Shown here in pieces: positions 50,971 to 60,272 of a stretch of DNA of 64,000 nt. Each line of letters begins with the position of its first letter. The first letter of the stretch is position 1. A program made the translations under genes and the position numbers. The DNA is from Marinomonas agarivorans. Its GTDB lineage: Bacteria > Pseudomonadota > Gammaproteobacteria > Pseudomonadales > Marinomonadaceae. The stretch is taken from assembly GCA_002173415.2 (NCBI GenBank), contig NHNK02000011.1, positions 1-64,000 on the forward strand, in the 5' to 3' direction. Below the pieces are notes generated by a model. The model was given only the letters and a program-made list of their open reading frames with translations. It ran no database searches and was not told the origin of the DNA.

Positions 50971-51990
50971 ATGGCATTACTGGAAGTCAAAAATCTCAAT
51001 GTCAGCTTTGGCGCAAAGCACAATGCTGTTCCAGTGTTATTTGATATTAGCTTTATTTTGCATCGAAGGGAGCGAATAGCCATTGTTGGAGAATCCGGCG
51101 CGGGAAAATCAACCCTAGGCTTCGCTCTGGTAAATCTATTAAGCAAACCTGGCCATATACACTCAGGCACAGTCAAATTAGACGGCACCAATTTAACAAC
51201 ATTAACCAGCCCACAAATGCAAAAAATTCGTGGCAAGCGTATCGCCATGATTTTTCAAGACCCAATGGTAACACTCAATCCAGTCATTACGATTGGTAAG
51301 CAAATGGTCGAGGCAATTCGAGCGCATACCTCTATTAATCGTCACGACGCCAAAAAAATTGTTTTAGAAAAGCTCGCCCAAGTACAAATACCCGCACCTG
51401 ATATTCGTTTCGATCAATATCCCCATGAACTATCAGGGGGAATGCGTCAACGGGTTATTATCGCCACGGCCCTGCTCTTAACACCAGACATCATTATTGC
51501 CGATGAGCCAACAACCGCTCTGGATGTAACAATTCAGGCTGAAATACTAGAATTATTAAAGTCCATGTGTGAAGAAAATAACGTGGCGTTAATTCTTATT
51601 ACTCATGACCTTGGTGTTGTGTCTCGAGTTGCTGAACGTACTATGGTGATGTATGCAGGTCGTATTGTCGAAGAAGGGCCAACGCTTGAAATCATTAACG
51701 ATCCTCAGCACCCTTACACTCAAGGGTTACTTAATGCCTTGCCACAGATGACACTGGCGGGTCATAAGTTAAATCAAATTCCTGGTTCCATGCCTTCTTT
51801 GTCTGATCGTCCTAATGGTTGTGCTTTTCATCCACGCTGCCAATATGCCATAGAAAAGTGTCAGATCAAGCAGCCAAATTACATCTATTCAGGCATATCA
51901 ACGGTGGCCTGTCATGTGCTTGAAGACATGATCAGTGAAACATCGTCAAGCGATTCTGCATTCCTGAATGACGGTAAGGATGTATTATGA
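50971..51990 (+). CDS. Opp/Dpp ABC transporter ATPase (DppD type)
   Basis: A 339-residue ABC ATPase: Walker A GESGAGKST, ABC signature LSGGMRQR, Walker B IIADEPTTALDV, H-loop THD. The DppD-type C-terminus carries an Fe-S-like Cys pattern in NGCAFHPRCQYAIEKC. It starts one base after the permease stop and overlaps the next ATPase by 4 bp. One of two ATPases of the transporter. Confidence 0.94.
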   Translation: MALLEVKNLNVSFGAKHNAVPVLFDISFILHRRERIAIVGESGAGKSTLGFALVNLLSKPGHIHSGTVKLDGTNLTTLTSPQMQKIRGKRIAMIFQDPMVTLNPVITIGKQMVEAIRAHTSINRHDAKKIVLEKLAQVQIPAPDIRFDQYPHELSGGMRQRVIIATALLLTPDIIIADEPTTALDVTIQAEILELLKSMCEENNVALILITHDLGVVSRVAERTMVMYAGRIVEEGPTLEIINDPQHPYTQGLLNALPQMTLAGHKLNQIPGSMPSLSDRPNGCAFHPRCQYAIEKCQIKQPNYIYSGISTVACHVLEDMISETSSSDSAFLNDGKDVL

Positions 51991-52991
51991 AACCAACCCC
52001 TTTCATCCAAATTTGCGATTTAGAAAAATCTTTTCCTCTTAAACGAGGGCTATTTGCCCACCTATATCAACAGCAAGGCTATAAAAACCCCCACGTTCAT
52101 GCCCTCAATGGTATAAACCTGTCTATCGAAAAAGGCGAGGCATTGTGTGTGGTTGGCGAAACAGGTTGCGGCAAATCAACCTTAGCTAGAGTTTTAATGG
52201 GGCTAATTGCACCAAGCAAGGGGCAAATTTATTATCAGGGACAACGGATCGACAACCTTACACATAATGAACGCATGCCCTTTCGTAAAAGCATGCAAAT
52301 GATTTTTCAAAATCCGTATACATCCCTAAATCCGAGAATGACGATCTTTCAAACCTTGTCAGAGCCCGTGTCATTCCATAATGCGAAACTTACTAAAGAA
52401 CAAGTCGATGACAAAGTCGCTGAACTCATGTTATCCGTCGATTTAAACCCAGATTTAAGCGATGCGTATCCCCATGAATTCTCAGGTGGTCAACGTCAAC
52501 GAATCAGTATTGCCAGAGCTTTATCGGTCGATCCAGATTTTATTGTCGCCGATGAACCCTTAGCGTCACTCGATGTGTCCGTGCAAGCTCAAGTCCTTAA
52601 CTTGATGAAAGACAAACAACAGCAGCACAATCTGACATATCTATTCATTACCCACGACTTAACCGTTGTTAAACATTTTGCTAATCGCGTTGTGGTGATG
52701 TATTTAGGGCAAGTCTGTGAGATAGCCGACGCCAACACCTTATTCACACAAGCAAAACACCCTTATACTCAGGCACTGATTTCTGCAATTCCCCGCTTAG
52801 ATAATAATGCTATTACACCAATTAAGCTTGCTGGTGAAGTTCCAACACCTTTGCACAAACCTACAGGCTGTGCCTTTCAGGCTCGCTGCCACTATGCCAA
52901 TGATCGTTGTCGAAATGAAGTACCAATACCGATGCAAATAGATGTTTCTACCTTAATAGCCTGCCATGCAGTAGAAGAGGAACGTCTATGA
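51987..52991 (+). CDS. Opp/Dpp ABC transporter ATPase (DppF type)
   Basis: A 334-residue ABC ATPase: Walker A GETGCGKST, signature FSGGQRQR, Walker B IVADEPLASLDV. The C-terminal Cys region (TGCAFQARCHYANDRC) is as in DppF. Overlaps DppD-type gene by 4 bp. With the binding protein and permeases it completes a standard importer. Confidence 0.94.
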   Translation: MKPTPFIQICDLEKSFPLKRGLFAHLYQQQGYKNPHVHALNGINLSIEKGEALCVVGETGCGKSTLARVLMGLIAPSKGQIYYQGQRIDNLTHNERMPFRKSMQMIFQNPYTSLNPRMTIFQTLSEPVSFHNAKLTKEQVDDKVAELMLSVDLNPDLSDAYPHEFSGGQRQRISIARALSVDPDFIVADEPLASLDVSVQAQVLNLMKDKQQQHNLTYLFITHDLTVVKHFANRVVVMYLGQVCEIADANTLFTQAKHPYTQALISAIPRLDNNAITPIKLAGEVPTPLHKPTGCAFQARCHYANDRCRNEVPIPMQIDVSTLIACHAVEEERL

Positions 52992-53025
52992 CTCAGCTAA
53001 AATTAATAATGATAAAAAGCGAGGC

Positions 53026-53961
53026 ATGGCGATGGAAATAAGATGGCTCGAAGACTTCATTGCCTTGGCAAAAACTCGGCACTTTTCCCGTGCCGCAGAT
53101 GAACAGAATGTAACACAACCTACATTCAGTCGGCGTATTAAGTTACTAGAAGACGAAATGAAGGTGACATTAATTGATCGTAATACACTGCCTTTATCTC
53201 TTACTCCAGCAGGTGAGGTATTTTTGCAAAGCGCCGAACTGATTACTCGTCAATTAAAAGAAGCGAAAATTAAATGCGCCGATATTAAGCAGCAGGAAGA
53301 ATCACAAATTAGTTTTGTTGCTACCCAAACACTCTTCCTTAGTTTCTACAAAGAATGGGTTGAGCCACTTTGTCAAAGTATCAATATAGATATGGACATT
53401 AATATGCAATCCAGCTCATGGTCAGGGGCCGAATTTGTCGATGCGTTAACACAACAGAAATGCGACCTAATGCTATGTTACTGGCATCCAGCCATTAACT
53501 TTGTGCGTGACCTTGATAGTGAAACCTACGAACACATTACTATTGCCACAGAGACACTCATTCCTTACAGCACTAAAAGTGAAGATGGTACAGCAAAGTA
53601 CCAACTACCAGGCTCGAAGAGACGCTCTATTCCCTTCGTTAGCTATACCGAAGGTTCATTTTTACAGCCTGTTATTAATCATCACGTACAAAGACAAAGA
53701 CAAGTAGCACACTTACAGACGCTGAGCGAAAACTTACACTCTGTAAGTATTAAAGCCATGATTAAAGAAGGGTTTGGTGTCGGTTGGTTACCTGCCAGAT
53801 TAATGGCGGACAACCTTGAGTATGGTAAGGTGGCAATTGCAGGAAGTGAAGAATGGCACATTCCACTTGAGATTCGACTTTATAAATCAAAGTTTAATCA
53901 GTCAGCCAATGTCATGACGCTCTGGCAACATTTGCAACTACAATCTAAGAAACCAATGTAG
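53026..53961 (+). CDS. LysR-family regulator of the peptide transporter unit
   Basis: A 311-residue LysR protein: the HTH reads LEDFIALAKTRHFSRAADEQ and NVTQPTFSRRIKLLEDEM, followed by a substrate-binding domain. It starts 34 bp after the DppF stop on the same strand, so it is probably in the same transcript and may report on the transported compound. The start has a second in-frame ATG six bases in (MEIRW); both are possible. It could be an HypT-like oxidant sensor, since HypT-type LysR proteins have the MEIRWLEDF start, but I hold that loosely. Confidence 0.85.
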   Translation: MAMEIRWLEDFIALAKTRHFSRAADEQNVTQPTFSRRIKLLEDEMKVTLIDRNTLPLSLTPAGEVFLQSAELITRQLKEAKIKCADIKQQEESQISFVATQTLFLSFYKEWVEPLCQSINIDMDINMQSSSWSGAEFVDALTQQKCDLMLCYWHPAINFVRDLDSETYEHITIATETLIPYSTKSEDGTAKYQLPGSKRRSIPFVSYTEGSFLQPVINHHVQRQRQVAHLQTLSENLHSVSIKAMIKEGFGVGWLPARLMADNLEYGKVAIAGSEEWHIPLEIRLYKSKFNQSANVMTLWQHLQLQSKKPM

Positions 53962-53977
53962 ACAATAAAAGTTCATT

Positions 53978-56365
53978 TTACTTAATTTCTTTAGTAAGTA
54001 AGTCTTCTATCGTATCTGCATGGTTTGATAATTGGTCCGCATGAAAAGCTTCGCCAAATAAAAAGCCTTGGCCAATATCGCACCCTAATGAGCGCAAATG
54101 TACTAATTGCTCTTGTGTTGTAATCCCTTCTGCCACGACTTGTAATTTCAAACTCTGCCCCATTTTTATGATGGCATCGGTTAAGGCGGCATGGCTCTCA
54201 TCTTCCATAATGTCATGCACAAAGGCCTGATCAATTTTAATGCAGTCAAATGGCAAATCACGTAAGTAACTGAGACTAGAATAACCGGTACCAAAGTCAT
54301 CAATGGTTATTTTCATCCCTAAATTACTCACTTGGCGTAACAGACTTGAACAGGTTTCTGGGTCTTCTATCAAGATCGACTCGGTAACTTCTAATTCTAC
54401 CTGTGGCGGTAAAACATTAAAGTCATGCAAACTATTTAATAACTTAGGCAAAAAGTCGTGTCGGCGTAATTGCGCGGCAGAACAGTTAATGGCAATAGGT
54501 GGAACCTTTAATCCCTTTTCTTGCCATTGTGAAATTTGGCGACAACTTTGCTCAATCACCCAATCGCCTAACGGTAAAATAATGCCTGATCGCTCTGCGA
54601 TTGGAATAAATTCAGCCGGTGAAACAACGCCTAATTCATGATCTTCCCAACGTAATAACGCTTCTAACCCAACACACTCTAGCGTCGTTAAATCCACTTT
54701 AGGTTGAAAATAAATCTGTAACTCGTCATGCTGCATAGCCAAACGCAATCTGGTTTCTACTTTCGCATTACGAGCTAATTGATCACCAATACTACCGTCA
54801 TAAAAATGGTATGTTGCTCTGCCAGCACCTTTGGCTTTGTACATAGCCATATCCGCGTTTTTTACTAAGGTCACCGCATCAGAGCCACTTTCAGGAAAGA
54901 GGACAAGCCCAATACTGCAACCAACTGTTAACATACGATTATCAATAAAATAGCTTTGACTGACTTGGGTAATCACTTCGTCACAAAGGGATTTGATATT
55001 TTCCTGCGTGAAGGTGTTATCAAACTCAAAATACACCAAAAACTCATCACCACCGAGTCGACCAACAATGGCGTTATCTGGTACAACCGACAACAATCTT
55101 TGCGCCACTTTAATAAGCATTTTATCGCCTACATCATGATTAAACGCATCATTAATGGTTTTAAAGTGATCCAAATCAAGACACATAACTAACAGCTTAC
55201 TTTGCTCACTTTTTGCTTGCAGCAGGCTCGTTTTCAGTTTTTCATAAATAAAATAGCGAGAATATAAGCCCGTTAATGGATCTATTTCTGCCTGTTTATT
55301 TGTAGCAACCAATGCTTTCTTATAGGCGTAACTGGTTCTCAACAAATAAAGATGTAATAAAAAACCAATTGATAACAATAATGACACAGGCACTATAACA
55401 AGACTCCAATTTAATAATTGCGAATCATTGCTGCGAAAACGTGTATCTAATACCCACTCCCTACCGTTAATTCGAATGTGGCCTCGGTGAATAGCCTCGC
55501 TAGACCAAGCCTCTGCCCCAGACAAAGAAGATTGATAAAAGAAATTCATTGCCATGTTATCAGGCGATAAAGATTTGCTTGGGATCGTGCCGACATCTGC
55601 TACTCGAAATAAAATCTGGTGAAAGTCACTTAAATTCATATTTTCAAGCACATCATCAAATTTAAAGGCTATCCCAATCACTCCCCAAACACTTTCATTA
55701 ATATTCTTAATCATACCTTCTTCAAAATGCACTGGTTTTGATAACAGTAACAAGAAGTCGTTTCTTTCATCATGCAAATCGTCTTCATGTGCGCCATCTT
55801 TATGGGGCTTTTGTGTCGTTGTAGCGTGAAAGGTGAGTGGCTTTGATAAAATGGCTTTTTTGTTTTTCAACAATATTGTGGCGTTTTTCTCATAATAATT
55901 CGTAATGACCTTTTTGGCGTTTGAGGAATTTGCCAATTTAGGGACGGAATAGATTTCAAAAAATGGCGTATCTTTTTCACTTTGGTGATGTGTGCTTTGG
56001 TTAGATGTATTTTGCTGATGAACTTCTTGGGGGGGCGTTTCTTGCTGATGTTGATAAGGTGCAAAAAAAGTATATTCAATGGCCGGTTGACTCGTTGCCG
56101 TAAAACTTAATGCAACGCGATTAAAGTCACTAAGGTTGTCAATTTTTTTCGCTTTTAGTAACGCAATAAATTCGGTTAATTCTGCTTCATATGCCTTGAC
56201 AGAAGAGCTAATTACTTTTTGCAGTCGTTCTGCTACTGCTTGTCGTTCTTGAGCAATGCGGCGATATTCACCTTTAAGTAAGCTATGACAGGTAATTAAC
56301 AGGCACAGTGTAACAAAAATTGCGATAACACCATGTACCATTTTTAAATGTCGTTGACTAAACAC
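53978..56365 (-). CDS. Cyclic di-GMP protein with GGDEF and EAL domains
   Basis: A 795-residue membrane protein. An N-terminal TM helix and a periplasmic sensory part (about 30-320, with a second TM near 325-345) precede GGDEF (VGRLGGDEFLVYF at about 440) and EAL (VGLEALLRWEDHE at about 568, then DDFGTGYSSLSYLRDLP). GGDEF is intact, as is the EAL metal set by eye. It may make or break c-di-GMP depending on signal. The periplasmic part is likely a sensor and has low-complexity His/Gln/Thr insertions near 110-130. It converges with the LysR gene. Confidence 0.92.
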   Translation of the reverse strand: MFSQRHLKMVHGVIAIFVTLCLLITCHSLLKGEYRRIAQERQAVAERLQKVISSSVKAYEAELTEFIALLKAKKIDNLSDFNRVALSFTATSQPAIEYTFFAPYQHQQETPPQEVHQQNTSNQSTHHQSEKDTPFFEIYSVPKLANSSNAKKVITNYYEKNATILLKNKKAILSKPLTFHATTTQKPHKDGAHEDDLHDERNDFLLLLSKPVHFEEGMIKNINESVWGVIGIAFKFDDVLENMNLSDFHQILFRVADVGTIPSKSLSPDNMAMNFFYQSSLSGAEAWSSEAIHRGHIRINGREWVLDTRFRSNDSQLLNWSLVIVPVSLLLSIGFLLHLYLLRTSYAYKKALVATNKQAEIDPLTGLYSRYFIYEKLKTSLLQAKSEQSKLLVMCLDLDHFKTINDAFNHDVGDKMLIKVAQRLLSVVPDNAIVGRLGGDEFLVYFEFDNTFTQENIKSLCDEVITQVSQSYFIDNRMLTVGCSIGLVLFPESGSDAVTLVKNADMAMYKAKGAGRATYHFYDGSIGDQLARNAKVETRLRLAMQHDELQIYFQPKVDLTTLECVGLEALLRWEDHELGVVSPAEFIPIAERSGIILPLGDWVIEQSCRQISQWQEKGLKVPPIAINCSAAQLRRHDFLPKLLNSLHDFNVLPPQVELEVTESILIEDPETCSSLLRQVSNLGMKITIDDFGTGYSSLSYLRDLPFDCIKIDQAFVHDIMEDESHAALTDAIIKMGQSLKLQVVAEGITTQEQLVHLRSLGCDIGQGFLFGEAFHADQLSNHADTIEDLLTKEIK

Positions 56366-56500
56366 AATGGCAACCCTACTCCATTTTTATTTTCTACTAC
56401 CTAAATTAATGCCCCCCAGTATAAATTAAATCCTCAAGATAAAGTACTTATATCTCTAATCTGCTATGATCACCCTACTCCCAAACACTAACCGCCTATA

Positions 56501-56530
56501 TTTAGGTATATTTAGGTTCATTTAGGTATA
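56501..56530. repeat. 10-bp tandem repeat, three copies, before dbpA
   Basis: TTTAGGTATA, TTTAGGTTCA and TTTAGGTATA lie head to tail just before the dbpA GTG start (56533). The AGG of the last unit is the only ribosome-site-like element, so copy number could affect initiation. Confidence 0.75.
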
Positions 56531-56532
56531 TT

Positions 56533-57918
56533 GTGACGCATTTTTCCCACCAGCTTGATATCCAACTTCCTGCAAAACTAACGCATTTATTATCCGATCT
56601 AGGCTTTGAAACATTTACGCCAGTTCAAGCAGCGACCCTGCCAGCGATTTTGGCGAAACAAGACGTACTTGCCCAAGCTCAAACAGGCAGTGGCAAAACA
56701 TTAGCCTTCGCTATCGGTATGCTATTAAAAATCAACCCTCGTTATTTTGGCGTTCAAGCTCTGGTGATTTGCCCTACTCGAGAATTGGCAGATCAAGTCA
56801 GTAAGGAAACACGAAAAGTGGCGCGTTTTCTGCAAAATATAAAAGTGCTCAGTTTGTGTGGTGGCATGCCTTTTGGACCACAAATTTCATCGCTAGAACA
56901 TGGGGCGCATATTGTTGTTGGCACACCGGGGCGGCTGTTAGAACATGTACGAAAAGGCACCCTGCAACTCAATAATTTGCAAACGCTAGTACTCGATGAA
57001 GCCGATAGAATGCTAGATATGGGGTTTATAGATTCCATTCGCACCTTAGTAAAAGAAACACCAAACAACCGACAAACCTTATTGTTCTCAGCAACCTACC
57101 CTGACAGCATTCAATCAATCAGTCAGGAATTACAAAATACCCCCGCCAATATTTTGATTGAAACAACCGAGACAACAAGGCCGGATATTCAGCAATATTT
57201 TGTTAAAACATCAAAAGAGGAAAAGCTCGACAGCCTCTTAAAAACGTTGCAACACATTGCACCACGACAAGCGGTCGTATTTTGCAATACAAAAGCCGAA
57301 TGCCAAACCGTTGCCGACTTTTTAGACCAACATAAGGTCAGTGCCAAAGCACTGCATGGCGATTTAGAACAAAAAATGCGAGACCTCGTCTTAGTCCAGT
57401 TTAGTAATGCAAGTTGTCGCTTACTGATTGCCACGGATGTCGCTGCTAGAGGCATCGATGTCAAAGACGTTGATGCGGTGATTAACTTTGATACAACACG
57501 TGATATTGATGTACACACCCATCGTATTGGCCGTACTGGACGAGCAGGAAGCAAAGGCATCGCCGTAAACCTCGTGACAGAAAAAGACAACTACAAGGTA
57601 CAAGAAATCGAAAAACGCTTTGCCATAACAGCCGACTACTTACAGCTAAATACCCAGTTAGACCTTGACTTCCGTTTGCTACCCACTATGGCAACTATTG
57701 GGTTTGATGCGGGCAGAAAAGACAAACTGCGCCCTGGCGATATTGTTGGCGCCTTAACTGCTGGTATTGGATTGCAAAAAGAAGAAATTGGTAAAATCCA
57801 TGTATTTGATCGCAAGGCTTATGTTGCGATCAACAATCAACAGGCGCGTTCTATCTTGCAAAAATTACAGCAAAATAAAATCAAAGGGCGCGCAATCAAG
57901 GTTCGCATCGTAAGATGA
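56533..57918 (+). CDS. dbpA: ATP-dependent RNA helicase DbpA
   Basis: A 461-residue DEAD-box helicase of DbpA type, which acts on 23S rRNA helix 92 in 50S assembly. Q-motif LGFETFTPVQAATLPAIL, Walker A AQTGSGKT, DEAD (VLDEADRMLDMGF), SAT (FSATYPDS), and HRIGRTGRAG are all seen. The C-terminal ~75 residues (RKDKLRPGDIVGALTAGIGL ... IHVFDRKAYVAI) form the DbpA RNA-binding domain that separates it from other DEAD-box proteins. GTG start at 56533. Confidence 0.93.
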   Translation: MTHFSHQLDIQLPAKLTHLLSDLGFETFTPVQAATLPAILAKQDVLAQAQTGSGKTLAFAIGMLLKINPRYFGVQALVICPTRELADQVSKETRKVARFLQNIKVLSLCGGMPFGPQISSLEHGAHIVVGTPGRLLEHVRKGTLQLNNLQTLVLDEADRMLDMGFIDSIRTLVKETPNNRQTLLFSATYPDSIQSISQELQNTPANILIETTETTRPDIQQYFVKTSKEEKLDSLLKTLQHIAPRQAVVFCNTKAECQTVADFLDQHKVSAKALHGDLEQKMRDLVLVQFSNASCRLLIATDVAARGIDVKDVDAVINFDTTRDIDVHTHRIGRTGRAGSKGIAVNLVTEKDNYKVQEIEKRFAITADYLQLNTQLDLDFRLLPTMATIGFDAGRKDKLRPGDIVGALTAGIGLQKEEIGKIHVFDRKAYVAINNQQARSILQKLQQNKIKGRAIKVRIVR

Positions 57919-58012
57919 TCTAAATACATTTAAAGGTCTTCTATCCTAGATTAACGGTATTAGTGCAGATAAGACCTATCAATATGTTTGATAGGCCTTG
58001 ATAAGATGAGTA

Positions 58013-60001
58013 TTACCAAACAACAGGCATAAAGACTGTCATCTCTGCGGTTCCACGGTTACTCCATGCATAATAAGGCACCAGTTTGGTGGTCAGTTTT
58101 TCCCACTCTGGTTTGCTTACTGAACGATACATATCATCCTTTGGGACGGGTCTTAGTAACAGGTCTGCTTCAAGTGTAGTAACACCACCCAAGAAAGCGT
58201 TGTCATGTTTTGCCACTAACTCGGTATTACCATCGATATAAACATCCAATATTTCAGTACCGTCTGGTAGATCAGGTGACTCGATGCAGTACACGATCGG
58301 GCCACGCTTAACTGCAACTTGGTTACGTACTTCTTCTATTCTTGGGTGTCCTTCGATAAAGGTAGGCGTCATAGGCAGATCAAGAACAATAACATCCCCT
58401 GCTTTCCAATTGCGGTTGACCATAGCATAAGTACCTGGCCTAGTAGCGACATCTACTGGCTCACCATTAACGCTTAATCCTGCTGAAGTCGCCCAATTCG
58501 GAATACGTAACGCAATATCAAATGCTTCACTCTTACACTCATCAATCGTGAGTTTGATGGTGCCTTTCCAAGGGTATTGTGTCTCTTGAGTCAGTTTGAT
58601 GCTGGAACCATCAACTTGCTGGGTTGCTAACTGATTACTGCCGTACAAATTAACATAGACACCATTGTCAGCAAGGCTGTAGGCCCAGCCAGACAGGTTA
58701 GCAATGGTGCGAACAATGTTAGGCGGGCAGCAAAAACACGCCAAATAACCTTCTCGGTTTGGCGTTTCGGTAACATCGGCGTGTGAGTCATAATCACGCG
58801 TACCGTGGATCATTCGTAGTGGATTAGCATAAAAGTATTCCGTGCCAGATAGGCTGATACCAGACAATGCACTGTTATACATAACCAATTCGATAATATC
58901 AGCGTATTTGGCCTGACCATGAATGCCTAATAAACGGAAACTAAACATGGCATTGCATAAGTTAGCGCACGTTTCGTTATAAGCCGTTAGGTTTGGCATC
59001 ATATAATCGTCGATAAAACCTTCTTCGATCATATCTCGATTTACCGACGCCCCATAATGGGTTTGCCCTACTGCACCAGTGGCATACATTTTTTTCTGCG
59101 TCACGCTTTCCCACAAACGGTCAAGAGCGGTAATAAGGGCTTTTTCACCTGTTTCTGCATACACATCCGCCGCCCCAGCATAATAATAAAGCGCCAATAC
59201 GGCATGACCTACTGGGTTCGTTTCTTCTCGCAATGGCGTACGCTCTTGCACCATGTCACCAATTGGATAACCCACTGTGGTTGAGTCATGCTCAATTTCA
59301 TAGGTGCCACGGCGATCGATAAATTTTTGTGCCAGTTCTAAATACTTTTTATCTCCTATCGCTCTATATAGCTCAACTAAGCCCATGATTTGAGTTTGGT
59401 TAAAGCCAAAGCGTTGGTAATGCTTCGTATCAGGAAAGAAGATGGTATAAAGCAGGTCCGCATGTTTGATGGCTAAATCAAGCAGGTTGCGTTGACCGGT
59501 TATGCGGTAGTGCAAACAGGACGTAATAAGTAAATGCCCAGTATTGTACATTTCATGGTATTTTCGATTGGCGTATCGTTCTGCGCCTTCTTCTACGTTA
59601 AGTTGTATTTGAGTTTGCAGATAACCATCTGGCTCTTGTGCTTGCGCTAAAATAGCGATGTATTCGTCTAGCTCATGTAATAGAGCTTCATCTTTTGTTA
59701 GACCGTAAGCATAAATTTTTGCTTCCATGAACTTATAAAAGTCACCATCGTGCCAATACATGCCTTGGTGTTTGCCGGTTTTCAGTCCAGCGGCTATTTT
59801 GAAATTATTTAATGCATGACCCACATCGCCACATAAAACATTGCCCATATAGGGAATCATTGTCTTAATCGCGGTATTCGTTTTGTCAGCCCAAAATCCT
59901 TCTGTCCACTGGCAATCGCCAAAGTTTGTAGCTTTGAGTTTGACATGGGGGCTGTTCGAATTTGCGAGAATAGCTCTGTCCTTTATATCGTTTTCACGCA
60001 T
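58013..60001 (-). CDS. GH127 beta-L-arabinofuranosidase-like glycosidase
   Basis: A 662-residue protein of the DUF1680/GH127 family. The (alpha/alpha)6 barrel shows YMGNVLCGDVGHALNNFKIA, HNAGHL-like MYNTGHLLITSCLHY, and EETNPVGHAVLALYYYAGAA. The Zn/catalytic Cys cluster is ACFCCPPNIVRTIANLSGWA. GH127 members cleave beta-L-arabinofuranosides from plant or algal glycans. No signal peptide is seen, so it acts in the cytoplasm on imported sugars. It stands without other carbohydrate genes here; the neighbouring regulator or importer is absent from this window. Confidence 0.9.
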   Translation of the reverse strand: MRENDIKDRAILANSNSPHVKLKATNFGDCQWTEGFWADKTNTAIKTMIPYMGNVLCGDVGHALNNFKIAAGLKTGKHQGMYWHDGDFYKFMEAKIYAYGLTKDEALLHELDEYIAILAQAQEPDGYLQTQIQLNVEEGAERYANRKYHEMYNTGHLLITSCLHYRITGQRNLLDLAIKHADLLYTIFFPDTKHYQRFGFNQTQIMGLVELYRAIGDKKYLELAQKFIDRRGTYEIEHDSTTVGYPIGDMVQERTPLREETNPVGHAVLALYYYAGAADVYAETGEKALITALDRLWESVTQKKMYATGAVGQTHYGASVNRDMIEEGFIDDYMMPNLTAYNETCANLCNAMFSFRLLGIHGQAKYADIIELVMYNSALSGISLSGTEYFYANPLRMIHGTRDYDSHADVTETPNREGYLACFCCPPNIVRTIANLSGWAYSLADNGVYVNLYGSNQLATQQVDGSSIKLTQETQYPWKGTIKLTIDECKSEAFDIALRIPNWATSAGLSVNGEPVDVATRPGTYAMVNRNWKAGDVIVLDLPMTPTFIEGHPRIEEVRNQVAVKRGPIVYCIESPDLPDGTEILDVYIDGNTELVAKHDNAFLGGVTTLEADLLLRPVPKDDMYRSVSKPEWEKLTTKLVPYYAWSNRGTAEMTVFMPVVW

Positions 60002-60272
60002 TACATTACCTCTTACTGGTTAGATTTTTTGTTATTTCAGCATCATATCAAACATATTATGTTTAATATGATTCCATGTCTAGGCACTCCCTATTTTTAT
60101 CGCTGCGTTCTCTATTTTTATCACTGCCCAACCATACGAAACAGCAGTCATACGAAAAATAAGTAAGAAGAAAGGTAAACGAAGCAACAAAAGAAAAAGT
60201 GATGGAGGGCCAAATAACGCATAAAATAACAACCGTTGAGCGATAAGCCTCTCTGCAAGACAAAACCCGATC
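60002..60272. other. Intergenic gap with no supported gene
   Basis: The 271 bp between the GH127 and amidohydrolase genes are AT-rich and contain only short frames. I see direct ATTTTTATC words and no RNA gene or clear promoter. Confidence 0.5.
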
